From positions 62,001 to 126,000 of the forward strand of contig CAMLRS010000007.1 of the NCBI GenBank assembly GCA_946482515.1: a stretch of 64,000 nucleotides of DNA. The letters run 5' to 3'. Both the position numbers and the translations under genes were made by a program. This document shows, in pieces, positions 62,187-64,000 of the stretch. The notes under the pieces are model-generated. The model was not told the DNA's origin. It saw only the letters and a list, made by a program, of their open reading frames with translations, and did not search any database. The DNA is from an uncultured Flavobacteriales bacterium (GTDB lineage: Bacteria > Bacteroidota > Bacteroidia > Flavobacteriales > Crocinitomicaceae). Position 1 is the stretch's first letter, and each line of letters begins with the position of its first letter.

Positions 62187-62873
62187 ATGAAACAACACCT
62201 CGTCTTACTGCACGGCGCGCTTGGAACGGCCAGACAACTGGCACCGCTGGCTGCTCAGCTGGAAAAAGACTTCCACGTTCACACCTTCGATTTCGACGGA
62301 CACGGCAGCGCATTGTCGGGCCACGATTTTACAATGGAGCATTTTGCCGTTAACCTGGAAAACTATTTGGAACAAAATGGGATCAATGAATGCGATGTGT
62401 TCGGTTATAGCATGGGTGGTTATGTGGCGCTGAAAAGTGCAGCCAATGGCAACAAATCGATCCGTCGGATCGTGACCTTGGGCACCAAACTTGAGTGGTC
62501 GCCAGCTATTGCGCAGAAAGAAACGGCCATGCTCGACCCGGAAAAAATTGCCGAAAAGGTACCGAAATTTGCACTCGCGCTGGAAGCAGCTCACCAGCCC
62601 AACGACTGGAAAACGGTGCTGCATAAGACAGCTGCTATGATGCGTGAATTGGGTGATCAGCCGGCGCTTGGTTCAGTAGATTTTGCCCGCATCGAACAAC
62701 CGGTATTGTTGTGCCTCGGATCGGAAGATACGATGGTAACACCAGCCGAAACGCAGGCCGTAGAAACACAGTTGTCGCAGGGGAAGTTCCGAACGGTAGC
62801 CGGAGCGCAGCATCCGATCGAACGGGTAAATGCGGAAGAGCTCGCAGGAATTGTGCGGGAATTTCTGAAATAA
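62187..62873 (+). CDS. Alpha/beta hydrolase
   Basis: 228 residues. Oxyanion-hole HG near LLHGALG, nucleophile GYSMGG (Ser about 77), acid in LGSEDTMV and His in AGAQHPIE. Small MhpC/BioH-type esterase without a lid signature; substrate unknown, cytoplasmic. Confidence 0.92.
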   Translation: MKQHLVLLHGALGTARQLAPLAAQLEKDFHVHTFDFDGHGSALSGHDFTMEHFAVNLENYLEQNGINECDVFGYSMGGYVALKSAANGNKSIRRIVTLGTKLEWSPAIAQKETAMLDPEKIAEKVPKFALALEAAHQPNDWKTVLHKTAAMMRELGDQPALGSVDFARIEQPVLLCLGSEDTMVTPAETQAVETQLSQGKFRTVAGAQHPIERVNAEELAGIVREFLK

Positions 62874-62967
62874 TCGAACCAATAGTTGAAGGCCTAACAT
62901 TCTGGATAGTTAGACGCTCTCAGTTAAATCAGACTTTCCGACTACACCCCGCGAGCCCAGTCGCTTA

Positions 62968-63408
62968 TTATTTATTGTCTTTACCGATGTCGCGGATGGA
63001 TTCACCCAGCTGGTCCATATCGTGACGGAATTCGCGCTTGAATTCCTCCCAACGTTCGCTGTCGCCATCTTTTTTAGGGTCGTAGTTATCGATCCGCTCC
63101 TGTAAACGCTCGTTTTCAGCCCGGAGATTCTCGATACGTTCTTCGTAGATTTTATCACCCACAGCACCGGCTGTTTCCTGTTTGACCTTTAGCTCGGCGA
63201 TCTTAGCCCGATTTTCGGCAATTTCTTCTTTCGCAGCCCGGCGAAATTCCAGCCAGTCCGAGAAGTCATCTGCCGATTCGTCTAGTCTGTCACCGGTTTC
63301 TTCCATTTGATCATTCCGGCCATCGGCATTTTCATCGGAGCCGCAGCCCGTCAGCACCGTTCCTCCCAGGAACGCGGCAACGGAGATTGCATACATTGTA
63401 CGTTTCAT
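62968..63408 (-). CDS. Small lipoprotein with coiled coil
   Basis: 146 residues from the ATG at 63408. Lipobox LTGC (MKRTMYAISVAAFLGGTVLTGC), followed by a charged coiled coil (EFRRAAKEEIAENRAKIAELKVKQETAGAVGDKIYEERIENLRAENERLQERIDNY). Outer-membrane or periplasmic; unknown role. Confidence 0.82.
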   Translation of the reverse strand: MKRTMYAISVAAFLGGTVLTGCGSDENADGRNDQMEETGDRLDESADDFSDWLEFRRAAKEEIAENRAKIAELKVKQETAGAVGDKIYEERIENLRAENERLQERIDNYDPKKDGDSERWEEFKREFRHDMDQLGESIRDIGKDNK

Positions 63409-63498
63409 GACGATTGTATTTGTGATGTGTTTGTCGACAGAAGTTAGGGATAAATACAACCGTTTCCGAGCTTTTTAGGCTTTGTTCACATCATACAG

Positions 63499-63645
63499 AC
63501 TTCAGGGTGTTAGGACTTTAAGACATCAGGACTTAGCGCAAAGTCGCAAAGCACGCAGAGTTTTTGGTTGTACAACTGAATGTCCTAATTGACGGATTCA
63601 CCCCAATCATCTTAATGTCCTGATGTCTTGAAATCCTGAAGTCCT
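63499..63645. repeat. Inverted-repeat element (AAGACATCAGGAC)
   Basis: AAGACATCAGGAC (63520-63532) and GTCCTGATGTCTT (63617-63629), about 145 bp, between the lipoprotein promoter and the flippase stop, whose last bases it touches. The centre has GCGCAAAGTCGCAAAG. Confidence 0.6.
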
Positions 63646-64000
63646 AGCGTCTCCGCTTCAGCGGAATCCCTTCGATATAGATCACCAGCAGGATGAAGAG
63701 AAGGACAAAGATGTTGTGGATGAAGAATTGCAGAACCGTACCGCTGCGCAGATCGATCCACTTGCACAGGAAGAAGAACAGCAAACTGGCCCCAAGGTAC
63801 AACGCGAATTTCCGGAGATTGTAATTGATCGGGAAATAGCGCTGGCCAAGCAGGTAGGAAGCTACCATCTGCAAAGCGTAAACGATCAGCGTAGCCCAGG
63901 CGCTGGCCATATAGCCGTAAGCCGGGATAAAAAGGTAATTGATCAGGATCGTGAGGAACGCGCCCCCGATCGAAATATAGGCACCGAATTTCGTTTTGTT
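63644..64000 (-). CDS. Wzx-like polysaccharide flippase, C-terminal part
   Basis: 119 residues, open to the window edge. The frame runs NKTKFGAYISIGGAFLTILINYLFIPAYGYMASAWATLIVYALQMVASYLLGQRYFPI..., the C-terminal helices of a MATE/MVF-type flippase (GAxxxxxlNxxliP.yGxxGaA), then two more helices. Would flip lipid-linked oligosaccharide across the inner membrane; may serve the same surface polysaccharide as Wzz and Wzy_C. Identification rests on part of the protein. Confidence 0.75.
   Translation of the reverse strand, partial: NKTKFGAYISIGGAFLTILINYLFIPAYGYMASAWATLIVYALQMVASYLLGQRYFPINYNLRKFALYLGASLLFFFLCKWIDLRSGTVLQFFIHNIFVLLFILLVIYIEGIPLKRRR

Overview
The window is chromosomal DNA from a member of the Bacteroidota, most likely Flavobacteriales and plausibly Crocinitomicaceae/Fluviicola-like. 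Evidence: a GldH gliding-motility lipoprotein, several secreted proteins with type IX secretion (T9SS) C-terminal domains, Bacteroidota-restricted families (DUF4292, DUF3109, DUF4286, acidic and small conserved proteins), a DksA-like protein without its zinc cysteines, a PSP1/RicT protein next to gldH, and many start regions preceded by the Bacteroidota -7 box TAnnTTTG. No rRNA, prophage, CRISPR array or protein-coding transposon was seen. One tRNA gene, tRNA-Ser(GGA), is present.

Layout. 0.1-4.3 kb: cupin, YihY/BrkB membrane protein, tRNA-Ser with a broken partial copy beside it, small secreted and membrane proteins. 4.6-11.1 kb: biotin carrier protein, M1 aminopeptidase lipoprotein, Wzz plus O-antigen ligase pair, riboflavin synthase. 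11.3-16.4 kb: surface and secreted proteins (MopE-type calcium/metal-binding repeats, T9SS signals). 16.5-21.5 kb, minus strand: yicC-gmk-nadD operon, recA, bcp, and an XRE/pentapeptide-like regulator. 21.9-32.7 kb: AddB-like nuclease, DUF3109-HAD-propeller cluster, tryptophan 2,3-dioxygenase, DUF3108, membrane proteins, GT9, PD40 protein, CoA-binding protein. 32.8-36.4 kb: asnS-rpoN-membrane protein run. 36.5-44.5 kb: EamA transporter, DEAD-box helicase, SDR-AraC pair, LytTR response regulator, small conserved genes, CRP-like regulator, DinB. 44.6-49.9 kb: lepA, bestrophin, DUF4286-rsmA, dksA-like/lspA. 50.1-58.9 kb, minus strand: a tightly overlapping envelope run holB / ricT-gldH-dut / nucleotidyltransferase-TPR-DUF4292-EnvC. 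59.2-64 kb: secreted coiled-coil protein, SGNH-PKD-T9SS hydrolase, cupin, alpha/beta hydrolase, lipoprotein, and the C-terminus of a Wzx-like flippase cut by the window edge.

The genes are mostly ordinary; the unusual signal lies between them. The intergenic spaces carry a layered population of short non-coding repeats: (1) elements with about 18-20 bp terminal inverted repeats reading CACCACAAAGGAGCAAAG, three copies, each exactly between convergent genes; (2) elements with CCACGAATACACGAAT terminal repeats; (3) CCCCCTTTGGAGGGGG-type and CTCCTCCCTTGAGAAG-type hairpin elements; (4) a family of 13-20 bp palindromes (TCCGCCGCGGCGGA, TCTGCCGCGGCAGA, CCTGCTTGCCGCAGGCAGG and others) that sit inside the other repeats and inside a duplicated tRNA-Ser fragment. 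Empty and filled versions of the same site can be compared within this window, which argues that the palindromes insert or are exchanged.

A second regularity concerns promoters: in at least nine genes the -7 box ends exactly 4-5 nt before the start codon, predicting leaderless transcripts and correcting several start sites (for example the propeller protein at 26979, EamA at 37446 and holB with GTG at 58868).
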